From contig NC_065921.1 in NCBI RefSeq assembly GCF_024586455.1, forward strand, positions 43,732,574-43,796,573: 64,000 bases of DNA, in the 5' to 3' direction. Each line of letters begins with the position of its first letter. Position 1 is the stretch's first letter. This document shows positions 47,001 through 56,560 of the stretch, piece after piece. The notes beneath the pieces are model-generated. The model was not told the origin of the DNA, did not search any database, and saw only the letters and a program-made list of their open reading frames with translations. Source of the stretch: Bactrocera neohumeralis (Eukaryota; Arthropoda; Insecta; Diptera; Tephritidae). The translations under genes were made by a program, and so were the position numbers.

Positions 47001-48811
47001 ACGTCAATTTGGCGTGGCAGCATATGAAAGAAGGTAGCGATGTAACAATGCATATGTTCCAAAGTACGGTATGTAAAAAATAAATAAAAATCTTTTAATT
47101 TTTTTTTTGTGCTTGTAATGATTTCTAATTTCTTTTACTTAGATGGAATGCTGTGGCAAGACAAATTATAATGACTACATGACAGCAGGTATACCAATAC
47201 CGATATCTTGTTATAGGGACGCCAATATGTCACCTGAAAATTTATACCAAAGGGGCTGTTTAGCGGAACTCACCGATAGTTATAGCTCTTCCTTCAAGCG
47301 AATGTATAACTTCAGTTGGGTCGTATTTGCTATTGAGGTGAGGGATTTATTATTTGATTAATTTAAATGTCTTTCAATAGTATATATATTTTTTATATGG
47401 GTCATAGAGATATTCAGTAGCAGGTAATGCGCTATAGGTTGAGCCTGTGAGAGCGCCTTGTACCTTTCTAATGTTGATAAGATTTTTTTTATTTCGATCC
47501 ATTTTTGATTGTTCTCAAATTTTGTATGTTTTGTAATTGGTACATTTTGGTCTTTTTCGGCCCAGTTAATTTGTAGTACAGAATAGAAGGTAACTAATTC
47601 GAGTCTATAGAGAAATTTACAGTTGTTAATTAGTTATGTGTCAGTATAAAAATGTTAAATGTTAATGATTGTCTGATAAAATAACATTTATTAATATAAC
47701 CATTTTATAACAGAAACTGGAATTTTGTTCCAATATTAGTGGTTTCTATTACCTGGTTTTTCTTTCGGCTGTAAACTTGTGAAAAGTGAGAGATTTTAAT
47801 CCTTTTTATGTTTCGGGTTTTGAGAACAAAAATGAATTTTAATCATCGAAAATTACTTTACTGCTTATCAAAATATTCTCCATTAAGATCTATATACCTT
47901 TGCATGTATTTAAACTAATTGTCATAGTACTTTTGTCTCTCACACTGAGGTATCTTCAAAACATACAATTTGAATGCATCAACCGCTTCTTCAGATGTCA
48001 AAAAAGGTTAACCTCTTAGTTTATTTTTTACGAATGAGAATTAAAAAAAGTCAATCCGCACTCGATGTTTTGAGTGCTCAAAAATGCAGTTGTTTCAGTC
48101 GATGTGTGACAGCTAGCATTGGCGTGGTGAAGAGTGATCCGTCTTCGGCGGTAGGTTTTCTTCATTTTTTGAAAGACAACTGGCAAGCAAATGGTTTTAT
48201 ACCAATCAGCGACATATTCAGTCTTTCTAAAAAACAGGCATCCATTTGCTTGGATGTGTTTAGTGCACGAGCTCGCATAAATCCACGATTCATCACCTGT
48301 CACGATGTCACAGACGTGTTTCAGAACACCGTTATCGTATTTTGTTAACATTTCTCTGGACCCATAGACACGACCGATTTTCTGAGCAATTGACAAATTG
48401 TGTGGGATCCAAAGTGAACAAATTTTTTGTATAGTCAAATGTTCATTCAATATTGAATTTATGCTAGTACTACTAATGGCCATAGTTGTCTCAATCTCAC
48501 GATCTGACGATCTTGCAATATCAGTTTGCGCACAGCATCAATAGTTTCTGCAACAAAAACTGATTTTGGACGACTTTCCCGAAATGCGTCTTGAAGTGAT
48601 TTACGAATTCAATTGAAACCACCATAAAATCGATAAGCACTGGTTCTTGAAATTGAAGTAGTTCATCTATTCAATAATAGTCTAATAGCGAAATAATTTT
48701 ATTGGCTATTTTTGAAGTAAAATAATATCGATAATTTCTTTGCTTATATTTCAGGCCGTTTCTTTAGTGCTTGCTATAGCTTTGGGTGTTGCTTATCAGC
48801 TGGAGGACTAG
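44018..48811 (+). CDS. Tetraspanin (Tsp42E-like), tandem duplicate copy 1
   Basis: Five phase-0 exons encode 212 residues: 44018-44077, 46673-46840, 46910-47068, 47143-47337 and 48756-48811. Exon 1 is MDCLMITIKYVVVFFNFLCA. Exon 2 has VFGIVIVVLSALVMKELG and TM2 (VFGSIILCISFVGCCGAL). Exon 3 has TM3 (YVLCLLVLLVCNVINIIYI) and NKADSAEHARHDVNLAWQHM. Exon 4 has MECCGKTNYNDY, IPISCYRD and QRGCLAEL, plus possible N-glycosylation sites NMS and NFS. Exon 5 ends TM4 as ALGVAYQLED. The gene at 51056 is nearly identical in exons 2-3. Intron 1 (2.6 kb) contains a Jockey-like RNase H piece and a DUF4817 copy that the duplicate lacks. Intron 4 contains a mariner relic. Confidence 0.93.
44450..45000 (+). pseudogene. 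Jockey/R1-like RNase H fragment
   Basis: The readings CARTVL, GAVGTFPTAALKLVVNLP, YRDGSKLERGVAEL, PELNIGSL, FKLPDYYNIF and FALGKAAELD match in order the RNase H region of the better copies at 35121-35861 and 60461-61290. It has frameshifts and stops. It is an insertion in intron 1 of the first duplicate tetraspanin. Confidence 0.6.
45330..46250 (-). pseudogene. DUF4817-type transposase pseudogene
   Basis: The minus strand at 45316-45612 reads ASNVLLQK at its end. Further upstream it has CDLTTLDHFLSAVPY, RNGRVNWPPR, PANVTIDLLKTKFGDSF and SSVMIKTRT, the last joining directly to LLVPTG, so the second catalytic block is lost. The N-terminal half lies at 45700-46200 in broken frames, with the words ttcctaaattgatgcgc and gctgcttcagttcttgc mirroring 38060-38180. 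It is the most complete of the four family members by length. Confidence 0.7.
46251..46672. other. End of intron 1 of the first duplicate tetraspanin
   Basis: No element is recognised. The acceptor tttctttacag precedes 46673. Confidence 0.4.
47860..48710 (-). pseudogene. Mariner transposase pseudogene in tetraspanin intron 4
   Basis: The minus strand reads, from about 48700, an N-terminal part with AETIDAVRKLILQDRQIV, then ILNEHLTIQKICSLWIPHNL, YDNGVLKHVCDIVTGDESWI (first aspartate kept), and ITLHHANASCHTSTETTAFL. In that last block the second catalytic aspartate of the HHDNA motif has become alanine. The C-terminus near 47880 reads FKYMQRYIDLNGEYFDKQ and a stop. A gap between them removes the third catalytic region. 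The element lies antisense to its host gene. Confidence 0.8.
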
Positions 48812-48944
48812 CAGAGTAACCCGAAAAAGCGCAATGCCAAATCCTCAGAAAAAAATTTTATTATAATTCCTAATTTTAGCATTTTGTAATAAAAATATGT
48901 ATTTTTAAGAATCTTACTTGTTTTCACTTTCTTAATACGTTTCT

Positions 48945-49280
48945 TTTGGGATACACTTAAATACCGAAATTCAAAATATCGACAAAATTTAAATATGCAG
49001 CTAAATCTAAATACCGACAAATAAAACACCGACAAATCAGAACACCGAAAAATCAAAATACCGAGATGTGAAAACTATTTTATCTGGTCCGCCCTTATTT
49101 CTATCGAAGCACAGAAAGAGATTTCTACGGACTAAGGGTTATGATCCTGAACTTGTTCGTGGCCGGAGGCCGAAATCCGCAGGGCCTAGAACGTACAACG
49201 CCACCTTTTCTTGATTTGTCCGTATTTCGACTGTCGGAATTCTAAATTTCGAGATTTTGATTGTCGGCATTACGTTATAC
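48945..49280. repeat. Foldback-like repeat with degenerate ACCGA/TCGGT units
   Basis: From 48958 to 49068 there are about five short units of the type taccgacaaataaa, caccgacaaatcagaa and taccgaga. From 49215 to 49275 the inverted form appears (cgactgtcggaattctaaat, gattgtcggcatta). The two halves could pair around about 150 bp. It sits just beyond the stop of the 44018-48811 tetraspanin and may enter its 3' UTR. Confidence 0.45.
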
Positions 49281-49321
49281 ATTCCTTCCCAACATGTTTT
49301 ACGAGGTATGATAGATTAATT

Positions 49322-49590
49322 CACCTAACGGTTGTTCGTATTATCTGAAACTAGGTAGATATTAGGATAACGAGACGAGTTGAAATCAAACCTGTCCGTG
49401 CAAGTGATAAATTGGTTGAAAATTGAGACATCTTGATAAAACTGTGTACACAAGTTTCTTGGCTTGGTGTTGCAAATGGACACAGAGGAGTGCAGTAGTA
49501 AGGGACACCTGTAGATTAAATATCCTCTTGTGCCAAAAATGTGCAAAATCCACTCAATACTTCAATTAGCCCCATATATGTAGTACCTTA
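49322..49590 (+). repeat. Dispersed repeat family A, 5' fragment
   Basis: The words cggttgttcgtattatctga, gacgagttgaaatcaaacct and gtccgtgcaag repeat the order at 52484-52610. Confidence 0.55.
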
Positions 49591-49599
49591 TTTTATATA

Positions 49600-50045
49600 T
49601 AGCTGTCTGTTGTGATGGTCCACGTCGTACCTTCCCTGTGTTTGCTGACGGGCGATCTTTGCTATACAGATGTGGGCGCATATCTTCGCTACCACAAGAT
49701 AGTGGTCGGAGTCGATGTTAGGTTCGGAGAGAACCCACATCAAGAACACTGGATACAAGTCGTCCATTTATCACAACATGATCGTTTTGGTTTAGAAGTT
49801 TTCGATCCGCAGTCAGGCAAGTAGCTTGATGAATTTTTTTTGCTGGAATCTAGTACATACTACAAATATTTGGCGCTTCTTTATATGGCCGCTGCAATAA
49901 ATGTTACAAGAACCTTTTCAAAAAGCTAGGCTTAAGCACTTTCTCAATTTAGGGACCGGACATTCCAGGCGCATGCCCTTAAATCATAGTCCTTATTACG
50001 TTTGCCTATCCCTAGCGACTATTTCCTGTTCTCAAACCTCAAAAG
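49600..50045 (-). mobile_element. RTE endonuclease fragment
   Basis: The plus-strand words accacaagatagtggtcgga, cgatgttagg, tcgatccgcagtcagg and ggaccggacattccaggc are inverse matches to the endonuclease parts of the copies at 1155-1622 and 39400-40100. It is heavily decayed and has an internal gap between 49870 and 49930. Confidence 0.6.
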
Positions 50046-50289
50046 AGTGCTGTCTAAGATAACTTTTTCGTCGAAAAAAGAGGTAATCGGTGAAACTAAG
50101 TCCTTTTTTAAAGCAAAGGACAAATCATACTACTGGTATCGAAAAGTTATAAAGGTTGTATCACCTTTGAAATGAACTATGAATAAAAAAAAGGTTAAAG
50201 AGTGGCGAATCGAACAAACTAGATTATATCGAAACAACTCGCTAACTTTGCTGTTGTTGCATTCAACTGTAATTTTTTGGTATCATAAT

Positions 50290-50873
50290 TATACCCTGAA
50301 CAGGGTATATTAAGTTTGTCACGAAGTTTGTAACACCCAGAAGGAAGCGTCGGATACCCTATAAAGTACATATATAAATGATCAGTATGTTGAGCTGAGT
50401 CGATTTAGCCATGTCCGTCTGTCCGTCCGTCTTTCTGTATATATACGAACTAGTCTCTCAGTTTTTAAGATATCCTTTTGAAATTTTGCAAACGTCATTT
50501 TCTCTTCAAGAAGCTGCTCATTTGTCGGAACGGCCGATATCGGACCGCTATAACATATAGCTGCCATACAAACTGAACGATCGGAATCAAGTTCTTGTAT
50601 GGAAAACTTTCACATTTGACAATGTGTCTTCACCAAATTTGGTATAGATTATTTTCTAAAGCAACAATGTAATCTCCGAAGAAATTGTTCAGATCGGCTT
50701 ACTATAGCATATAGCTGCCATACAAACTGAATGATCGGAATCAAGTGGAATCAAGTATTTGCATTTGACAAGATATATTTACGAAATTTGGTATAAATTA
50801 TTTTCTAAGGCACCAATGTAATCTGTGAAGGGTATATTAGCTTCGGTGCAGCCGAAGTTAACGTTTTTTCTTG
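50290..50873 (+). repeat. Dispersed repeat family B, most complete copy
   Basis: It starts tataccctgaacagggtata, followed by taagtttgtcacgaagtttg. Then come tccgtctgtccgtccgtctt and two repeats of an internal unit (catatagctgccatacaaac at 50553 and 50708). It ends with agcttcggtgcagccgaagt, a 12-nt spacer and CTTG. It lies within the upstream region of the 51056 tetraspanin, between blocks that also occur before 44018, so it probably arrived after the duplication. Confidence 0.75.
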
Positions 50874-51055
50874 TTTTTTTTATTAATTTTGTATTGTCTT
50901 TGTACCTATGTATGATAGAAGGCAGCACTGCCTCAAATATATTTATTTTTATATTTTACCAACACTTGTAAATTATGTGTAAAAAGAAACCGAAATTCAA
51001 AAATTTCCTGTTCTTATTTGTAAATTGGAGAGATGCTCTTTCTTAATCAACCTAA

Positions 51056-54000
51056 ATGAATTGTCTAAGAATAACAATAAAGTATATTGTGGTGTTTTCT
51101 AACTTTTTGTGTGTGGTGAGTATCGGAATATTGAAGAAAATCTTATGGAAAGTGTGGATTTGAAGAAAAAGTTTTGATATTTTTTTTTTGAGAATGAAAG
51201 TTTGAAATGAAAAAGTGCTTGTGCGATGTTTTGCTTTTCATTGTTGTGTCCCTTTTGTTTGGTGTTTTGACACAAGAGTCTTTCTAATCAAATTAGCTCT
51301 TAGAAGTGTTCATAAAAAATGTACGGGACTTCATGTATATGGCACTTTTTTACTTTTGCAAAATGTTGTACCTAATAATTCTTTCACAGGTGTTTGGAAT
51401 TGTCATAGTAGTTTTGAGTGCATTGCTGATGAAGGAACTTGGTGCGGCCAGTAAGCCAATTTGCGTTAGTTTGGTCGTATTCGGCAGCATAATACTTTGC
51501 ATCGCATTTGTTGGCTGCTGCGGAGCGCTAACCGAAAGTTTATGTTGCATATGGACGGTATGAATAACGAAATAACTGTTATTATGTATTTAAAAAAAAT
51601 CATAAGTTCTATTTCTCAAAATTTTAGTACGCCACATGTTTGTTGGTACTTCTGGTGTGCAATGTGATAAATTTAATATATATAAACAAAGCTGATAGCG
51701 CAGAACATGCACGCCATGACGTCAATTTGGCGTGGCAGCATATGAAAGAAGGTAGCGATGTAACAATGCATTTGTACCAAAGTACGGTATGTAAAAAATA
51801 AATAAAAATCTTTAAATTTGTTTTGCTTTGCAAAATTAGAAAATAATTTTCATTTACGAAACACATAATTCCCAACTTCGAGCTTGTACAGATTTCTAAA
51901 TTCTTTAACATAGTTGGAATGCTGTGGCAAGATAAATTATAATGACTACACCAACGCAGGTATGCTAATACCGATGAGCTGTTATAGGGACTACACTATG
52001 ATGCCTGCAGATTTATACCAAACGGGCTGCTTAGCTGAACTCACCGATAGTTACAACACTTCCTATAAACACATGTATAGCGGCAGTTTGATCATATTTA
52101 TCATTGAGGTGAGTGATTAATTATTCGAACAAGTTTAATCCTTAATATAATAATATAGCATTTTTTATATAAATCTCAGAGTTATCCCGTAGGTGGTAAT
52201 GGGTTACAGGTTAGGCCAGTGAGAGCGTTTTCTATCTTTGTAATGTTGACAAGACAAGTAAAGTTTAATTCCATGCCTCTTTGTTTGCTTTTGAACTTAG
52301 TATGGACATGTTTTATAACACAGGCCAGCAAAAAATGGTGTTTTTGGTTATACAGGCAAATGTATGTATAACAAAAATGACGATTACGATTCGAAAATAT
52401 CAGCTTTTTAAGCAATTATAACGACTTGGCCATCGCATCTCGCAACAAAGTTGCTAAGGAGAGTATTATAGTTTTGTTCACATAACGGTTGTTTGTAAGT
52501 CCTAAAACTAAAAGAGTCAGATATAGGGTTATATAAACCAAAGTGATCAGGGTGACGAGTAGAGTTGAAATCCGGATGTCTGTCTGTCCGTCCGTCCGTC
52601 CGTGCAAGCTGTAATTTGAGTAAAAATTGAGATATCATGATGAAACTTGGTACACGTATTCCTTGGTTCCATAAGAAGGTTAAGTTCGAAGATGGGTAAA
52701 ATCCGCCCACTGCCACGCCCACAACATGGCGAAAACCGAAAACCTATAAAGTTTCATAACTAAGCCGTAAATAAAGATATTAAAGTGAAATTTGGCACAA
52801 AGGAGCGCATTAGGGAGGGCCATATTTGGACGTATTTTTTTGGAAAAGTGGGCGTGGCCCCGTCCCCTATTAAGTTTTTTGTACATATCTCCGAAACTAC
52901 TATTGCTATGTCAACCAAAATCTATAGAGTCGTTTCCTTCAGGCATTTCCATATACAGTTCATAAATGGAAGAAATCGGATAATAACCACGCCCACCTCC
53001 CATACAAAGGTTATGTTGAAAATCACTAAAAGTGCGTTAACGGACTAACAAAACACGTCAGAAACACTAAATTTTACGGAATTTTTAGAAATAGCAGAAG
53101 GAAGCTGCACCCAGGCTTTTTTTAAAAATTGAAAACGGGCGTGGCGTCGCACATTGGTATTTCCGTGGCTGAAATTCAAAAATGGCATGTTGTCTGATTT
53201 GAATGAAAATTTCACAGTTTGTTACCAACTATCTATACATTATTTTCCCAAAGTATTAGGATTCTATCTGCATTAGTTTTTTGTCCAGAACTGCCCAAAG
53301 TTGGTGAATGTAGAAAACATCAAAATTAGCAAAAAATTTACTCAAAAGTCAAATCATTGATACAATAAAACAACTATTGAAATTCAACTTTATTATTATT
53401 TTTCATTTATAATATGTATCAAAGAAAAAATTTGCATCAAAATCCATTAAAAAAAATAATGCATAAAAAATATTGTGGAACAACATAATTTGGACGTCAA
53501 AATTTCAATGTTCTTCAAATTCAAAGTGGTGCATCTTTTTAGCGCTGTCTACCGCTGTCGACATACATACACCGAATTAAAGCCTGAAGTCTCAGCTAAA
53601 TGATAAAAAAAAATTCAGCTGCCCCAAATTGCCCCCCTTGAAAAAAACAATGAGATACTCTAAAATGGCAAGTTACCGCCCAAAAGTATGCAATATATAT
53701 ATAACAAGGATTACAGGAACGCATATCCACTAACAAAGATGTAATGCATCACTTACTAATGTCTTCGGATCCGTATATAAACATTTTTCGTACTAAAATA
53801 AAATTTAAAAAATTAGATTGTCACGAAGATGTAAAAAAGTTGCTAAAAGAGACTTGATAAAAGAGAATTTAGTTGTATTGGAGGTGGGCGTAAAAGTGGG
53901 CGGATATTATTGAAATTTAACACCAACATATATAATGTCATACAAATGCTATGTACTAAAAATCAGTGCTGTAGGTCAAAAATTAAGTTTCACCTTATAT

Positions 54001-55016
54001 GGGAGGTGGGCGTAAAAAGGGGGGCGTGATTTTGATTTTTTAATTTTTTTCTTGATTGGAATCCAAAACAATGATGTACCAAATGTCATTGTCCTGCGAC
54101 AACTCCTTATATTTTTAGCCGCAGTATGCACTAGCAGAAACCTATGTGCGTCGCCCACTTATGGACCAAAAAGCATATCTCAGGAACTCCTCGACCGATT
54201 TCAATGAAATTCGGTATATAATATTTTCTTAACACCTGATGACGTGTACGAAATATGGGTGAAATCGGTTCACAACCACGCCTGCTTCCAATATAACGCT
54301 ATTTTGAATTCCATCTGATGCCTTCTCAGTATAATATATACATTAGGAACCAATGATGATAGCGGAATAAAACTTTACACAAATACGGTATTTGAAAAAT
54401 ATGTAAATGACGGATAATGAAAACTCGATTATCACTTTATCATGCGAAAGTATAAAATGTTCGGTGACACCCGAACTTAGCCTTTCCTTACTTGTTTATT
54501 TTCGGGTCCATATAGTGTTTTGACCTTTGAACCGATTCCGAATTCGCTCTGGAATCTGAACCAAAAATACCACCTCTCATCAACTCTGAAGACTTAATGA
54601 TTTAACAAGAGTCTTAAGTGTACCATTTAGGTAATAGCTGAGGTATTGGTATCGCTATTAAAATAATGGAATTTACTGAACTCTGCTGTTTGAATATCAC
54701 ATAAAAGAAAATGGCATGGCATGGCATGAAAAATGTTCCTCTATCTTCATAAACGAAGATGCACTCTGAAGCTCTTTCACATAAATGAAAAACTTTTTTC
54801 CAAAGTTTTTATAGACAAAAATTGAAGCTGAAATCATTGTGGGAATATTTCAAATCAAAAAAATTCTGGCTTGTGATATTTTCCCGAAGTAGAATCCTTA
54901 CTTAATTGAATACTTTTGAAGTAAAAATAATATCGATAAATTCTTTTCTTTTATTTCAGGCCGTTTCTTTAGCGTTTGCAGTAGCTTTGGGTGTTATTTA
55001 TCAGCTGGACTACTAA
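51056..55016 (+). CDS. Tetraspanin (Tsp42E-like), tandem duplicate copy 2
   Basis: Five phase-0 exons encode 212 residues: 51056-51115, 51390-51557, 51628-51786, 51914-52108 and 54960-55016. Exon 1 is MNCLRITIKYIVVFSNFLCV. Exons 2 and 3 differ from the 44018 copy at only a few residues: ALLMK for ALVMK, LVVFG for LIVFG, CIAFV for CISFV, YATCL for YVLCL, NLIYI for NIIYI, and MHLYQST for MHMFQST. Exon 4 (LECCGKINYNDY, IPMSCYRD, QTGCLAEL) has changed more, as expected for the large ligand-facing loop. Exon 5 ends ALGVIYQLDY. Intron 1 is only 274 bp, against 2.6 kb in the sister gene. Intron 4 (2.85 kb) holds a long family A repeat. Confidence 0.93.
52410..54500 (+). repeat. Dispersed repeat family A, longest copy
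   Basis: It begins near cttggccatcgcatctcgca and has cggttgtttgtaagtcctaa and gtctgtctgtccgtccgtcc at 52577. It continues through long noncoding blocks with ccacgcccac motifs and ends with tgttcggtgacacccgaact, a 14-nt spacer and CTTG. Compared with the copy at 59623-60459 it carries an extra 1,004 bp (53151-54154). No transposase frame is visible. It is a passenger of intron 4 of the 51056 tetraspanin. Confidence 0.75.
53151..54154. repeat. 1,004-bp extra segment inside family A copy
   Basis: The flanks ggcgtggcgtcgc and tgcgtcgcccactta join as ggcgtggcgtcgcccactta in the other copy (inverse of about 59790-59805). The 7-bp word gcgtcgc is present at both ends of the segment (53144-53150 and 54148-54154). 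The inside is AT-rich, with no long frame. It is either a nested insertion with target duplication or part of a longer ancestral element lost elsewhere by direct-repeat deletion. Confidence 0.6.
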
Positions 55017-55440
55017 CAGAATAAGCCAAAAAAGGCGCAATGCTAAATCCGTTGAAGGAATACAAATTAAATTGTTATTCCTTATTTAAGCATTTTGAAT
55101 AAAAATATATTTTTCGGAATTTTTGCATTTATTCTTTAAATGTTTTTTTTTATTTTTTTGTGTTTGAAAAATAAAATTAATCATAAGTTTAAATATGAAA
55201 ACATGGCTACTCTTGTAAGCCAATATTTTCTAAGCGCAGATTTGTAGTAGCGTTTTAACAGTACAGCTGAGTCACTTTAATATCAGTGTCTTCCTCTGCT
55301 GGGTATATTAGATCCACATACGATTTAATATTTAGATATGCTATGGGTGTATGTGATTACATACTATACTATGTGTTTCCTTTGCTGTCGTTTGGTGTGA
55401 AAAGCAGATAATTTGCTTATGCTGAAACTTTCTTGACAAG
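55017..55440. other. 3' flank of the second duplicate tetraspanin
   Basis: Includes the probable 3' UTR (aataaaaatat near 55098). Nothing else is seen. Confidence 0.4.
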
Positions 55441-55444
55441 TAAT

Positions 55445-56010
55445 TGTACACGGCTGTCAAAAAGTCTTGTAATATAATTACTTTTATTTCAATTTTCATT
55501 AAACAAACAAATAAATATTGTAGAATGTCTTGTAAATAGTATAAAAGAGTCTAAGTCAACTTTTCGATAATAAAAATAAATTGTTTTTTCATTAAACAAA
55601 CAAATAAATATTTTTTCAATTTTTATTTTAAATACATCACAGAGATAGTAATGATGTTACTATAATTTGTAATAGTACCTTGGACTAGCAAACCTTGCAA
55701 TAGAGTAACTATTTCTAGGCACAAGCGGACTAAGAACATCGTGTGGTTCGTCGTCAACGCGTTCTCGGCCCTCTTTGAATAATTTGTGCCAATCAAAAAC
55801 ACTTGCTGGCGGCAAACAATTATCACCAAAGGCTTTTTCTAACATTCTGAACGTTTCGGCACCAGAAATTTGATTCGGCACACAAAATTTAATAGAATTT
55901 CTTTGTTGAATAATTTCTCTTATCGTAAAAATCGCAGAATGCACTTTATGTACTTCAGAACGACAAGCGTATATTAAACACTAATGATTATTTTGATGCG
56001 ACATTTGGCA
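55445..56010 (-). pseudogene. Mariner pseudogene, N-terminal part
   Basis: The minus strand from 55923 reads IREIIQQRNSIKFCVPNQIS, GAETFRMLEKAFGDNCLPPA and SVFDWHKLFKEGRERVDDEP, which is a mariner DNA-binding domain. It stops after PRNSYS and the catalytic domain is absent. Its leader matches the copy at 15900-16026. A tgtcaaaaagtcttg word at 55456 resembles the mariner end at 24330. A 22-bp direct repeat (cattaaacaaacaaataaat...) occurs at about 55496 and 55592. Confidence 0.7.
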
Positions 56011-56229
56011 CAGATGTCAGTAACGGTCATAGCAACCCGAAAAAAAATATTTGGACGAATTGGTTTTTGCGTGAAATTTAAATTAAAAATCCTTAATATT
56101 TTTTGCCCACAGTAGTATTTCAACATCTCTGTGCAATCGTGTGAAGAAGCCCGTAGGTTGAATTAAGAAAAAATGACTCATACGTCTAGGCTAACTTCAG
56201 ATAAATAAATTATGCGAACGGTACACGCA

Positions 56230-56560
56230 AACTAGTTGCTCAGCTTTTGAGAGAGATATGAGAGATATGAAATCTTTCGCTCGTTCTTTTCTGCCTAAGA
56301 AGTCAATAATTTAATATCTTTAAAAAAATTCAGATCGGATCATTATAGCACATGACAGTCATACGAACTGTTCGATGAAAATCAAGTTTTTTGTATAAAA
56401 AACCTTTTTTTTTATAAGATATCTTTACAAAAGTTCACATGGTTTATTTTCCAAGGCATCAATAAAATTTCATAAGGAATTTTTCAGGTTGATTTCATAT
56501 TACTCAAAGGCTTTTAAAAGCCGCAGTGATGACCTTAATTTTTAAAAATGTCCCAGAAAA
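56230..56560 (+). repeat. Dispersed repeat family B, central part
   Basis: Words such as ttcagatcggatcattatag, acagtcatacgaactg and agatatctttacaaaa follow the family B order. The 3' hairpin is not preserved. Confidence 0.45.

Noticed and set aside
50290..54500. Calling families A and B Helitrons outright
   Set aside because: The end is CTTG rather than CTRR, no TC start could be fixed, and no Rep/Helicase partner is visible.
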